Assembly (NCBI GenBank): GCA_000827265.1
Contig: KN834765.1
Location: 265,590 to 329,589 of the forward strand
Direction: 5' to 3'
DNA: 64,000 nt
From: Collybiopsis luxurians FD-317 M1
Taxonomy: Eukaryota; Basidiomycota; Agaricomycetes; Agaricales; Omphalotaceae
Shown here: piece by piece, positions 32,290 through 44,640 of the stretch
Layout: the number at the start of each line of letters is the position of its first letter
How positions within the stretch are numbered: position 1 is the stretch's first letter
Made by a program: the position numbers and the translations under genes
Notes under the pieces: generated by a model
Database searches by the model: none
What the model saw: the letters and a program-made list of their open reading frames with translations, nothing else
What the model was told of the DNA's origin: nothing

Positions 32290-35103
32290 CTATCGTCTCG
32301 CGTTCGCACCTAGATTCGTCATGCTCCGATTATTTGCGCCATACGCGTCGTAGCTCCTTCTTCCAGAGATGGCACCAAACCTACCATCCTCCGTGATACT
32401 ATTCCTCAATCCAGTGGTGCTTGCATTCTTCTTGGAATCCAAAGACATTATCCCTTTTCCCACCCCATACCCACCGCTATCCTTGTTCTTCTTTGAATCC
32501 AAGAAGGCGTTCCCAGCAACTATTGGCATACTCAGCCGTCTCATCCACCCTTTAGTCTTTTCCTTGTCGGACTTGGTGGGGGATGATGATACGGGAGAAG
32601 CAGACACCTTGTATTTCGCCGCGGAACAGTTTTCACAACCGCAATACGGTGCATGATTAGACGTACTCGTGGCGCTGGTTTGGCTACCGTCGCGACTTGA
32701 CGAGTCACCTCCATCCTCGCTTCTTCGCTCATAAATAGAGGAAGACGGAGGTGGGACAAGGTGGGTCGTGCTGGCAGAGTACTGGGATGATGGACGGCTA
32801 GTGTAAGAATTATCTGCACGTTGCATGGCCGGTTTCCCTGGCTGCTGGAAAGACAAGTGTCTCTCTCGAGGGCGCAACGGTGTGCGGGCCATCGAGTCCA
32901 GGCCACTGGATTCCCTCGTAGACATTGCCTCATTCTTAGACATCAACAACGCCTTCTCTCTCTCTAGCTCTTGACTTCGAAGCTCTATCTCTCGTTCCCT
33001 GAGTCGAAGCTCCTTCCCCTTAATCTCCAACTCTGTGAGCTCATTCATCCGCTGCTGACGTCGCCGTTCGTCGTCAAGTGAGAAGGATTCTGACGTCGTA
33101 GGTCTATTAGCAGGGGATAACGGAGATGGTTGGTGATCCCTAAGTGCTTCCCCTTGACGAACTGTATTGATGGATGGTAGCGGTCTCGACCCGTTGGGGG
33201 AAAGAGGTCTTGACCGAAGTAGAGGGGAGGATGGACTCTCAGCAGATTGATAGCGGGTAGCGAGATCGTTAACGCTCAAGGGTAAGTGAGGTATATCCTT
33301 GGGAGGCGGTGATGTACTGCGCGACTAGGAGGTTTGCGCGTGAGCAAAACGCTCCAAAAATTTCAAGTGTCCACTTACATTGTGATCGTAACGATTTCTC
33401 ATAGCTGCGACGATGCTTCCGGTACTAGGTGCGCGAGCCACTTCGTGGGTGTCCTTGGCCGACCCCCTACTTAAATCCATAGCATGCATCTCCTCGTCTA
33501 TCTCTTCCGAGATATGGTCTCCTCTATTAAAAGACTTTGCTGACGAGTGGGCAGACGACGATACGGTGGGAGAATGAGAAAGTTGATTACGAGTTCCCTC
33601 AGCTGCGGGTGATCTTGCTTCCGTCGACCCATCATCCGACAGTGACTGCTGCTTTGGAGCTTCGTTCAATGTAAGTTTGTCAGCAGTACCTTGTCTGGAA
33701 GGACTGGAAAGCGAAGCTGCATTGGTGTTCGCAATGTCCTCAGATCCAGGGAGTTTGCGATTATGATTTGGGGAAGGGAAGCTAACCGAGGCAGCGGATG
33801 GGCGTTGAGTCAAAGGAGGTGGAAGAGGGAAATGAGTAGGGGGGGCCGGAAACTGGGATAAGGATCGCACAGAACCTGCGTTGTCACTATCTGCGAACGG
33901 CCGGGGAGAATCAAATGAAGATGGGGGAATAGAAGATTGAGCAGCTTCTTTCAGCCTGTTCTGATACTGCAACTGCGCAGGCGTAAGTACTGGGGAGGCG
34001 AGAGGTGGCTTGGGTGATGAATTACTCCGATCAGCTGCAAGGTCGGTGCCGGAGGGGATATTTTTTAGTGTGGAAGTTTCAATCTTCCCAGCGGCTGCAG
34101 TCATACTACGAGGGTCGTGCTCATCGTCGTAATCAAGTCTTTTCGGGGTAGGAAGATCTTGTTCAACGGGAGAAGGAGGGAAGTCTATATCGACATCCCT
34201 CAGGTCCTGAGGTATGGGTCCAGTCCATCCGCCCTCGCAGAACGCACGTAGTTCGCTTAGTTTACCAATAGTAGAAGCAAAACGTCGGACGCTTTCACAG
34301 GATCGTAGCCATTCAGCATCAGCTATACGGGAGACACTCGTTGCAATGTTGTACGTTGTCGTTATATGTCGCTGGGTGACTAGTAAAGAGTGGTTACTGC
34401 GCACAAGTTAGCTATACCTGAGAAAACAAAAATCCGGATACACACTATTTCTCCTGGGATATTTCAGGCCCCATAACAGATATAAGGTTAATATATCGAG
34501 CATGTTCTTCATTGGCTTCTCGGGGGCTCTTCTTAGACTTTTTCTCATATAGTTGACCTATCACAAACGTGATAAGAACAAGACCTGGCGAAAAGACACT
34601 TGAGCATACCAGCTTGCTTGATTTTTGCATTCGCAGCAGCTATGCGCTCATCGTGGGCCTTCTCTTCTTTCTGAAGGTTTATCAGAGCCGAACTTGGCAG
34701 GAATCTCAGGCACAGACGTACCGCTAGCTTCTTAAACCACTTTTTGACATCACCACTGACCCCATCGTATTCCTTGTCGGCTAACTTCGCAAATTTGGTA
34801 TCGACCTCAGAAAGTACTTCGAAGATTGCAGCACTGGCATTCAAAGCATTGGCTTGAGAGATTTCATATTGATCAAAGTTAAGTTGCGCAGAAAGAAGGA
34901 AGGGGCTCACCTGCAATTTCTCCAGTCACTTTCATCCCAGCTGTTTCCCTTAAAGCTTTGGCCATCTTCTTCTGTAATGTGACTACAGCCCCTGCGGCTT
35001 CGCAGTAATCATTGAAGACACTGAGTAGAGTTTCAAAGGATTTGCAAGCTTTATGTATATCAGCCCGTTCAGCAAGAGGAGGTGGGGCAGCAGATGTAGC
35101 CAT
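32290..35103 (-). CDS. Ivy1-like BAR-domain protein
   Basis: Likely membrane-curvature-binding protein related to yeast Ivy1, a vacuolar phospholipid-binding I-BAR protein; this function is family inference. Start MATSAAPPPLAERADIHKA at 35103. The N-terminal third is a long helical region: FETLLSVFNDYCEAAGAVV, LQKKMAKALRETAGMKVTGE, LNASAAIFEVLSEVDTKFAK, WFKKLAKEEKAHDERI, EEHARYINLISVMGPEISQE and then RIADAEWLRSCESVRRFA. A long Ser/Pro-rich disordered middle follows (33330-34180), then a charged coiled coil (about 32930-33070, with ELEIKGKELRLREREIELRS) and a basic Ser-rich tail containing a CGCENCSAAKY motif. About five introns, including one between 33325 and 33279. The CxCxxC motif could bind metal; this is speculative. 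Confidence 0.65.
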
Positions 35104-36772
35104 CGGGATAGCCAGAATCTGTGCGAAGAAGAGGGAAGAGAGCGGAGTAAGGGATTCAAAGTGAAATACGGTATTCTGACACTATCGGAACTTGCTAAAA
35201 TTGGTTATATTTTCCCACAATACTACTACGTACTACTCTATTCGTAGACACGTTAAAGCAGAAAACGTTGAACTAGAGCATTGGTACAAGTCAGGCGTAT
35301 CTTCAACTACTTGCAGTGAGGCTGAGAGCATTAGATTACAAATTGGCCGCTTGCATGGCATTCGAGTCCACATTGGCTACGGTGTGGTCTTGTGAGAGCC
35401 TTTTTAGCTTATACCACCAAAGAATTCGATAGGAACAACCTAGGACGAAAACTCTGATGAGTAAGGGAGCATAAAACAGGATGAAATAAACGAAAGGAAA
35501 TTTCAGCGTCAGAAACGATTTCCTCACTGTAAAAGTAGGTAGTCTAACATGCTATTTGACCGGCTTGGAAGCCCATCATGCAAAAGAGAAGGTGAAATAG
35601 CCTACTCACAATCGACGAGGCATTCCGAATCGCATACTTTCAAGCCTTCACCGAAGCCGCGTTGAGGGAGGTGGTGGACGATTAGTGTCGACAAAAAAAA
35701 TTTAGTAATCAAGCAAAAATTTACGGTCACGTGCGAACATTAATAGATCTGAGATTGTAGACTTCTAGCGGGAGACCAAATGAAATGAGGGCGTATTCGA
35801 GAGGTAGGACTCAGGAAGGGGAGGCAATGATAGAGAATGGGGACGCAGTATAGGGACGCAGTATGTTGAAGGTGGCTGAGAAGCTCACCCGTCTCCCGGA
35901 AACAAACCAAATAGCGTGATATTTGGTTTACATGAAGGGAGATATCTTGCAAGTTAGGTGGTATCTTCTGGTTCGGTGTTGACAACTTCATCCCTTCAGG
36001 CTTCGATGTGCCTTGTAGAGCCGTAAGGGATGTTGGGATGTCGTTGGTAGTTAAAGAACTTGTCGAAGTCTTCCCAAAAGCTTCGGGGGGCTATCTGGTT
36101 GGTTTGCGCAGAGGTCCGTCCCTGATAAAGGCTCCCGATATTTTAGGAGAAGGATGCGAGAGCCTCGATGTCCTTTGTGAGACCGAGTGTTTCGGCCATG
36201 CTAATGGATTCGATTTCGGATACCTCTCGCAAAAGATATCTTTTGCTGGGAACTGTTCCCCCCAGGGGTAGTAAACATTACTAATTCTGCGCAGGTAATC
36301 CCGCGCAAAAATTGCTGATAAGTATGGTCCGTGTCTTGTATGGATGCATTCTATCGTGAGCTTTAGGGCCTTTCTTTCGCTGAACCTTGGTCAGCATTCC
36401 CAAGTTCAATGCGGTATACTGTCACTCTCAAAATAATCTTAACTTCCGCTGTAAGTAATTGAGAAAAATTGACCATTTCTTCACATTTCCAAATGATAAT
36501 CAGCCTTTATACAGTCTCCCGGACCAACTGTTTTATGTCAGAGCCTATACAGTGTATATTCATCCAAATTAGCAGCAACTCGCAGCGGAGGAACATCAAA
36601 CCGAATGACCTGATGTTGCCCCTTCCGACTGTGTGAATCACTATTAGCATTCCGTGTACAGCGGATCCAAAGCATACTCTATATAGCTATTATAAAGCTG
36701 CCAATGAGTGACTTGACTACTATCCTTCCCCTGTTCTATTGACCTTCCTACATCCTATATTGTTCCCTCTAT
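35104..36772. other. Gene-poor stretch upstream of DUF6533 copy 3
   Basis: No gene I can support in about 1.7 kb. A small frame at 36008-36271 (starting MPCRAVRDVG) and a possible two-exon minus-strand frame starting MRFGMPRR near 35632 show no family resemblance. The last 120 bases are the DUF6533 promoter-type sequence, with TATTATAAAG at 36688-36697, 85 bases before the start of copy 3. Confidence 0.45.
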
Positions 36773-38526
36773 ATGTCCCAGTTGGATCCAAACAATGTGC
36801 AGATTCAAATGTGCGGATAGACTGATTTTAATTCAAATTTATCATTCTCTATCTTGCTTTCCATTCACAAGAATTGGATATACTACGTTGGGCTTATGCA
36901 ATTTGGTACATCTGGGTTCACCATAGTTGACTGCATCAGGAAAAATACATATATTCCAGGCTGCCAGGAAACACCCCCCCCCCTCAATCCTAGGCTGACC
37001 AGGCTTCTCCAGGGAAGCCCAGGGACACCAGGCTTCTCCAGGGAAGCCCAGGGACACCAGGCTTCCTGATGGTAATTTTAATTTTCCTGAGGATTCCAAG
37101 GTACCCTAGGATATGGGGGGTGTCTCCTGGCAGCCTGGGCTATAGATATTTTTCCTGATGTGCTCTGTGAAAAGAGAGATGACTCTTTCCACTTAGTGAT
37201 TCTAGTCTATGATTGACTTCTCACATTGGACCGAGAGATTGAATTAATTTGGCAACGATCAGGCAAGACCAGACTTCCTGTGATCCTCTTCTTTTTCAAT
37301 CGATATTACACTATCCTGGTGAATGTCCCCATTTTTGCCTTCTACTACTGGAGTAAACCACTAAATTCAGACAATGTGAGTGGGACTGTTTGACTGTGGA
37401 CAATGCAAATATTAACCTGCATAGCCTTAATTAGGGTAAGTTCAAACCAGAAGCTCCTTGAATCAGAGTGGTCACTCATGCTTGCTTTCTACCATGTCAG
37501 TGCTCAATATCTTAACTTTTTTTTACAAACACTCCTGGTCTCAGTCCAACTCAATGTCATGGGTAAGACTCAGATGTTCTGACAAAATGCAAATAAGTAT
37601 CTCATAGCTCTGAGTCAGTACTCTTTATAATTAGAGTGACAGCTTTGTATAGTGGGAGTAGATGGATCACACTGTTCCTCAGTGTCTTAGGATTAGGCAC
37701 AACTTGCAATGCTTTAGTTAGTGTTTTCTGTCTTACACCTTCTATATACCCCAGCGAATGAGCTTTCTGTAGGTACACCTGGCTCTAGCAGATCAACAAC
37801 CTTTAGCTGATATTACAAAGTCATTGGTGCTGGACCAGATCAGCAACATACCGATTTTCACAGCTTCACAGTAGGTTTCCCCTGACTTTAAGTAATTCCT
37901 TAGTAGTTTAACCAAAATTGTTTTGTCTGCTCAGAGGACTTCGTGTGTTCAACTGTCTCGATTGTTTTGGCTGTATCTCACTCCTGGTAAGGACAATTAA
38001 CATGTTTAAAGGCAATCACATCCAAGGAGGAGTAGGTACTGTCATCATGCGAGACGGTGAGAATATCAATTTTCTGTTCAAACTTCTTTCTAGCTCACAA
38101 GCCTTGTGCAGGTCTCATGTACTTTGGAATTATCACCCTGGTGATGTTGGGGAATTTATTAGTTTTTGTGGTAAACTTGGTTGATGTTTATTCTTCTCTA
38201 CTTCAGCTGATCTTCTTTCTCTCTGTATAGCTAGGAACAGTAAGATTTTTGTTGAGAACCGATATTGCAAGCCGCTTGATATTTTTTTATCAAAATCAGG
38301 GACTGTTGAAAGGCCTGTTTGTTCATTTCCACATTGTGTAAGTCCTCACATCACTTCCAAAACAGGTGAAAAATACCTCATTTCCCTCATCCATAGCCTG
38401 TGTAGTATATTGATGTTGCATATGATGCTCAATCTGCAAGAAGATAATGAGTACGCCATGAACTATTCGACGCCGACACAATTATCAGGAATCTTATTCA
38501 ACTCAAGAAACAGTGTAATGTACTGA
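36773..38526 (+). pseudogene. DUF6533 membrane protein, copy 3 (broken)
   Basis: Third family copy, starting MSQLDPNNVQIQ. The core reads VYD-stop-LLTLDREIELIW: a TGG has become TGA at 37214-37216, a premature stop at a position that is Trp in the other copies. The acceptor before exon 2 also lacks the G needed to keep frame (CAAG|AATTGG rather than ATAG|GAATTGG). A 227-bp MITE sits in the second intron (36934-37160). Downstream blocks are still recognisable (LPVILFFFNRYYTILVN, RTINMFKGNHIQGG, MMLNLQEDNE). No working multi-helix protein is expected. Confidence 0.82.
36934..37160. mobile_element. 227-bp MITE with long inverted repeats
   Basis: Begins CATCAGGAAAAATACATATA and ends with the complement of CATCAGGAAAAATATCTATA. 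The inverted repeats extend about 46 bp at each end, through GGCTGCCAGGAAACACCCCC and its counterpart. Inside lies a direct repeat of a 29-bp unit (CACCAGGCTTCTCCAGGGAA and on), about two full copies plus a partial. A 2-bp TG at each border may be the target duplication. No coding capacity. It is absent from the same intron of copies 1, 2 and 4. Confidence 0.8.
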
Positions 38527-40497
38527 ATTGTCCTGACCGTTTCTAGAAATTTGCTAGAAATTTGCGCGACGAGATTCGAATATATATTGCAGTTGCAGTT
38601 TACTACTACACGTGATTGCTATTTCCAGCTTTGACTCTGAAATTTTTTTCGTACCATTGGAAAGTTATTCGCCTTCAGGCTTCATTTCTTTCTTAATGCT
38701 ATTGACCCACCAAGGCGATATAAGATTGCGGAACCATTGCCGTAGCCTTAGAACATCTTGTGGTCGGACACTTTTCATCACACTGGCACAGCGCATGCAC
38801 TTGCAGTAGTACCAGATTGCTTGAAGTTTTGAACACCTAGTTCTCCAAGACCCGGTGGCATGGTACACGTTCTGACACTGGAATTCAGATCTGGAACTAC
38901 CACTCAAAGGCCGCATCGGAAAACAGTTCAACGTTCAACGTTTACCTTTACATACATGTACAAGGTACGTGCTTTTCGCTCATGCACCGACCCTTCGCTA
39001 ATCTCATCTCTCAAAATGCTGGCCGATAAAGGCTTGGAACTTGTGATATGGGACCAGTTGTGCTTCGCTAACAACGATATCAATCGACCGTGTAGCACGA
39101 AGCCCTATGGTCAAACTTTCAACAACTAAAATAAAGACGTACTGATTTACGTCTTGCACCGGCTCGAAGTATCGCGGTCAATATTCCGGTTACAGAGTTA
39201 TCGATACATATCTGTAAACGACAAAATAAAACTGACTGCGACGCCGCCTTTACGCCGTGACTAGTACGTACCCGATGTTATTACTGTCTGCAAGTTGTAC
39301 TTTTACGAAAGCCGATACCCACTATCCCGCGTGTCCTTTTGATGTCGGCGAATTCATTTCCACCAGTGGTTTTAACAATTTGTCGCCGCCTTGACGTTTG
39401 CACTGGTCTGTCTGTCACAAAAGCAAATCCAAAGAGTCTCCCTTTCTGTTTCAGTTTCTCGATATCCCGAACCAGCTTTCAGCTATTGATAGCTGAGCTA
39501 CATTCACATCAGATCCAGAGGGCCCGGGCATGACAATACCAAAGCGTGGCAGGGAAAAAAACATTGATCCAGTGGGTAGCTAATGAGGCTACCATTTTTT
39601 CAGCGTGTAAGAGAAATTTGTGAGGACGTCCGGAGATGCCTTGCGCCAGAAACTAGACTGCGCGTTGTGAATGCATGGATAACTTGTTCGAACGATTTTG
39701 CAGATGGTGAAGGCATGGAAGAATGGATACATAATCACCGCGTTCATCGCTGTGTTTCGCATCCATGTTTTCTCCTGTTCCTTAGATCTTCAATTTCGGA
39801 CTCCAATTCGGCGCACGATTTTGCCATTCTGTTTCGAATCCAGTCCGTGGATCCAACGGACAAGAGATGTCGTGCGTCATGCCGCTTCCCCTCGCCAATG
39901 ACAAGTCGGTGTGAGGCCCTTGAATTTAGTGTTTCAACTATCAGCATGAGGTTGGGAGACCGTCGTTATCGCGGGACAAGTGTACGAATTATGGGATATG
40001 ATACGGAGAAAGGTGGAATGAACGATGGGACGATTAACGTGTTTTCACAGGTACGGTCACATGTAGTGTGGCGCATGAATTAGCTCGGACCGAAGGGAAC
40101 ATTGTATTGTACGTGTATAGAATGCAGAGTACATTATCCATCGATGATCATTCACAGAGTACAAGGTCGACATGCCTCGTGTAAGCAGCAAGGCGACTAT
40201 ATCATTGTGTCTATCGATCTTCCAGACCAACCGTGGCTTTCTTCTCCTCGTCCTGAACGCGTTTGCAGAGGTTCCCTTTACAGTGTGCTCGCTTTAATAG
40301 CCTTTTCATTTTTCTACCTGGCCTTCGATCGCTGTGCTCGATCCTCGCCAGCAGCGCAAGGCCGCTAGACATCGTTGGCTAGGTCTTTCCTATCTCGTTA
40401 TATCTCACCTCATCTCCTCCCCTTCCACATCCTTACTTTTTAACCCCGACCCTTTCCTCCCCGACCCTTTCTTCTTCCCAAGACTCCCTTTTTCTGC
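38527..40497. other. Gene-poor stretch after DUF6533 copy 3
   Basis: The first 120 bases are the shared DUF6533 3' tail (GATTGCTATTTCCAGCTTTGAC type at about 38615-38636). Beyond this I see no supported gene until 40498. Frames at 38860-39129 and 39583-40083 are open but unrecognised. The last few hundred bases are the promoter and pyrimidine-rich 5' leader of the HSP20-like gene. Confidence 0.45.
39583..40083 (+). other. Open frame of 166 codons, unrecognised
   Basis: The longest open stretch in this gene-poor region (MRLPFFQRVREICEDVRRCL at the start). It has no membrane helix, signal peptide or motif I know. The minus strand is also open over part of it. It may be chance or an exon of an unknown gene. 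Confidence 0.2.
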
Positions 40498-41385
40498 ATG
40501 CCACCTAACCCAGCTTACAGTCGAAAGCCTTCTCAGGGAAAATCTACAGACAAGGCTCCTTTGACTCCCATAACCCCCAATACCCCAACTCGCATCACGA
40601 TACCCGCTTCGAGTGTGTTTGAAAATGCTCAGTCTCCAGAATTGAATGAAAGGTTGCCATCTCGGACCTATTCCTCGTCATCTAATTCGCATTCCTTGTC
40701 GCAAGAGGTCGACGATGCTTCGCTAGAAGAGTCTTATATACCGCCTGTAGATGAGGGTTTGGACGATCTTTGGGAGACTCTCAGGCATAAGAAGGAGCTA
40801 AAGATGGCCAAGGAGACACCAAAAGTGCAGTCTCTGCAGGAACATTTTCCTGATGAAGAAGAATTTTCCCCGATTGAAGCTCCAGACGTAGATGAACCTA
40901 CCGGTACTCAGAGACCTGAAGCGCTCAGAAGACAGAAATCAATGTACGCTTTTCCGTCTCTCTCGCGGGACCGCTAGATCTGATAGAACAAAAAAGAACG
41001 TCATTCCGCGAGTCACCCGACGGTAGAATTATCGCCGCATTCATTGAAATGCGAGGCGTACAGAAGAAAGACGTCCACGTTAGCTATTCTCGCAATCGTC
41101 TCGTCATCTCTTGGAAAACGGTTGAAGTGTCAGAGTATGAGGAAAATGGCCGGACCATTCGAGAGAGACTAGAACGCGATTTTCAGAGAGTTCATCCTCT
41201 TCCGGAGGGTACCAGGGTGAGTCTGACTTGGGAATATGGCGGATGATTATCTTATCTAATTTTTTTTTTTCTATACCTAGTTCGAGGAGATAAGCGGGGT
41301 TATGAACGGCCGATTTTTGGTTCTGCGTTATCCAAACAGCCGGTCCTTCCGAGTCGAGAATAGGCCGAGCTCAGTGCTCTCATGA
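40498..41385 (+). CDS. HSP20-like (alpha-crystallin domain) protein
   Basis: Probable small heat-shock-type chaperone. The N-terminal exon (MPPNPAYSRKPSQGKSTDKA) encodes a Thr/Pro/Ser-rich and then acidic region. The alpha-crystallin-like part reads INVRFSVSLAGPLDLIEQKR, SPDGRIIAAFIEMRGVQKKD, VHVSYSRNRLVISWKTVEVS, then ENGRTIRERLERDFQRVHPL and PEGTR. It is spliced over 41217-41280 to FEEISGVMNGRFLVLRYPNS and ends VENRPSSVLS. Joining exon 1 to this domain needs a small intron; GTAGATG...GCTCAG near 40884-40926 keeps the frame. Alternative readings end at a stop at 40977, so this border is uncertain. Confidence 0.7.
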
Positions 41386-41608
41386 GATTTGACTCGATGT
41401 CCCCATTCATTTCACGCGTATCTTCTTCGAGCTGATATACTACTTACGCTGTAGACTGCACATGATATATATTAATGAACAACAGTCCAAATTCTGAGTG
41501 AGAAACTGTCGAACAATCTGAACAGCGAAGGGGGCAGCAAAGACATATAAAAGCGCAACGGTGCAAGAAAATTCAAACAGTAAAATGAACAGCGCGCTAC
41601 ACAGACGA

Positions 41609-43929
41609 TTAATCGGGGATATAATAACTAGGCACGACAGTCTTTAGATCCGCCAAATACCAAAGTAGGTCCTTCGAGGCCTGCTTGTCAGATGTACGAG
41701 CCATCTGAACCCAGATACCTCCCAATCCCATTCCTTCGCGTAATGCAGATGCACGTTCTGGGTCGACGAGGACAGCAATCGAGTCAGCCTTGGGATCGTG
41801 TTCCAACCCCGTAGCGGAGGAATCGAAGGATAGATCGCTAGACTGGACTGGACCACGGAGAATCTTTGGCTCGAACAGCTCTGGTTCGGCCTCCTTCGAT
41901 TCCCATCCTAGCCAGGGAATGAGGACTATTTTCGTAAGCTTCGTGGAGAGGGCGGATTCGACATAGTTTGGATCAATTTCCGATGGGATATCGATCGCAG
42001 TACTAGCGGAAGAGATGGCGGCTCTGGTATCTATCACAATTGCAGGGGGTACAATTTCTTTAATCCGGCGCAAGCTGCGTTCGATCAAACCAAGTTCATG
42101 TGTTTGCGGAAGGGCTGCAAGGATTGCCTGCCCTGATGACCCCAGTAAAGTTTGTAACGCTTGTGCGTTCGCCACGGCGGAATCATCCTGTGCATTCCAT
42201 ACTGCGGAAGCATTCTCTGCATGCCAAAGCCGTGCATAGAGACCATGATCACTGGTAACAGAAGCAGCAGTGTCGATCGTAATGGCATGGCCAAAGTTGG
42301 AACCCGGAAGTTCAATACCTGGATCTTCCAAGCTGCTGTTGGAGGTCCCGGAAGTAAGATCGTGATCATAGGGAATGTTTTCGATAGTGGAGTTGATGAA
42401 CAGAGGACTGGGAAAAGCTGAGATCGTGGGACTTGCCAGGGATGCGATAGTATCACTGAGGATCTGTTTCCCTGACTGATTCGGGACTACTTCACCTTGG
42501 ACATGAGTTGCACTTTTTACTTCAGAGCACGGCAGGACCTCAGCTTGAGAGTGATTAGTTTCAGCAGCGTACTCCAACGCATATCGGTCCACTCCGAAGA
42601 CCTCCCCGCAGAGAGTGCCAAACGACTCGAGCGTCAAAGCTTTGCTTGCTTTGGAAACGAGTGGAAGCTGCTCAATTGCGACCTCGATAATCTGGAGAGC
42701 AAGTTGAAGGTTGTCTCTGATATCCAACTCGTGAGAGTTCTCGATAGAATGCAGTTCAGACCGAGAAGGAGCCAGTTCTGAACCTTCCCCAGCTTCGCCG
42801 CTAAATACATTGTGCTTGAGAAGATAACGAACCCAAAACTTGAGGAGAAGGGGTATCGTGTAGAGATTCCGTTCAGCACTGTAACAGCAAAAGCATCCGT
42901 TGAGCCGATGCTATCGAACACATCCTCGAAGTCACTCACAAGATAAGACAATTCCTCCTGATATAACTGCCGAGGTAAATCGTGACCCTTCTGGCTGGGT
43001 CGTTCATAAATTCTATCAGGCGATCTTCCATCTCATCTTCCGCCTGCTTGAGGAGCGCTTGAATCTCCTCTGCGGAGTCAACAATTGGAGGCGAAGCCAG
43101 GTCATAGGCGTTATATGGTGGTCTGGTTTTCAGCTGTTTCTTACCGCCGCGACCTCTTCGACCATCCATGCCGCCACGGTCGCGACGCTGCCCATAACCG
43201 CGATGGGCGCCGCCCCGGCCACCACGACCCCGGAAATGTATTTCAGCTCCATGGCCACGGGAGGCTCCGTCTTGGAAAGCTTGAGAGACTCGAACTTGGC
43301 TTGTTTTGAAGCTAGAGATGGCATCCTGAGCAGTCGATTTGGCGTAGACTTTTTCGTTACCGGGTTTTTTGTCATTCACGCCACCCTTACCCTGGCCAGC
43401 TGGATCAGAGTCCTCAAAATCTGTATCGTAGTCCAGCTCGGCTTGGGAAGCTAGCTCGGCCTCGTACTGTTCACGGGTGTGCCAAACAGGTATGATTATT
43501 AAAAGACCAAGAAATATTTCAACCTATCACGTCGTAGGGGTGCTGAGCTCGAGAGGAGATGAAGAGAGATCGAATGTACCAACCTGCTCCCATTGCTCCC
43601 ATATGGATAGGTCGTCCGGCGGCCAATATCGCGAACTGTTGAACAGGTTTCTGGCTAATTTGAGACGAAGGCTCCGGTTCTCGTTCCTGAAAGCAACCTC
43701 AATGGCGCATCTCCAAAAAAACCTGTCAACTACGTACGGATTGAAGTTCATGATATGCTGCCTCGTATCGTGGTATTCCCAGCGTTCGAACCATGGTCTA
43801 GGTGGCTCGTAAGTCTGGGGCTTGTCTTCAGCGCCCGTTTGCGCATCTGATGATTTGGAGCCCTCCTGTTCGAACAGCCGCTCCTTTGGAAGGTTCAGCT
43901 GATATTCTGGCTGTTTTTGTTCGAGCATT
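41609..43929 (-). CDS. Conserved-looking protein with RGG region, function unknown
   Basis: I do not recognise the family. Start MLEQKQPEYQLNLPKERL at 43929; a TTG-initiated extension is ignored. An aromatic, charged N-terminal block (PPRPWFERWEYHDTRQHIMN, FNPYVVDRFFWRCAIEVAFR) precedes an RGG/GR-rich basic region (GRGGRGGAHRGYGQRRDRGG) that suggests RNA binding. An acidic helix (EIQALLKQAEDEMEDRLIEF) follows. Removing an intron at about 42888-42836 (GTTACAG...CTCAAG) joins STDAFA to FWVRYLLKHNVFSGEAGEGS and continues into DIRDNLQLALQIIEVAIEQL. The long C-terminal half is Ser/Ala-rich and ends PSYYIPD. About three to four introns. Roughly 700 residues. Confidence 0.65.
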
Positions 43930-44129
43930 TTGTTCAACCGAGAGTGGAGAAAGATGAAAAGAGCCGGTTATCAGCAATCAATTCCCCACGGATCCGCCCA
44001 CTCAAATCCCTAATGAAGGACGAAGATGTTTGAATCGGACTCTTTTGATTCAAATTTAACTGAACATGTACTAAATGGATTTCAGGCGTCTAAGTGTTGG
44101 CCTTAGCAGACAGGAAAGAAACGAAGGCA

Positions 44130-44640
44130 AAGAACTTTTCGATGGAACGAAAAAACTTCAGAGCAGGTTAAGTCAAAGCTGGAAATCGCAATCACGTGTC
44201 AGTACAACTGTAATATATTTTGAACTTTCGTCGTTGCGCGTATATCATTATACAGTGACTTTAGTTGATTTCCCGATAGCTGTGTCGGTGTCAAATAATA
44301 CATGACATATTCATTATTTTCTCGCAGATTCAGCATCATATGTGACATCAACCCACTGCACAGGTTACAAATGAGGGAGATAAGGTATTAATCACCTGAG
44401 TTATGGGAGTGAATTGGACTTACATACTGGAGAGATCAGTCAATAACACTTTCAGCAGTTCCTGAGTTCAAGAAAGGTATCAAGTGGCAGTGTTGAGATT
44501 CAGTTTACAACAGACCATTCCAAGCTGCACAGAAAAAATAATATCAGTTGAAAGGTAGGAGAATGATCAATACAAAAATCATTACATTACTTAATGTCAC
44601 TGGCAAATAGCTTTGATCTATGCGGCAAGTCATTGAGCTG
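44130..44640 (-). pseudogene. DUF6533 gene, 3' fragment (copy 5)
   Basis: Only the 3' end of the family is present. On the minus strand it includes CACATATGATGCTGAATCTGCGAG, the (L)TPTQLS-type ending ACACCGACACAGCTATCGG, and the shared tail GATTGCGATTTCCAGCTTTGAC. No DUF6533 core, no promoter and no upstream exons occur between this fragment and copy 4, so it is a truncated relic. Confidence 0.75.

Noticed and set aside
35350..35400. TTCGAGTCC resembling a tRNA B box
   Set aside because: No A box or cloverleaf can be formed with the upstream sequence.
37000..37075. Short direct repeats that could suggest a CRISPR-like array
   Set aside because: The 29-bp units are directly adjacent without spacers, lie between MITE inverted repeats, and the DNA is from a eukaryote.
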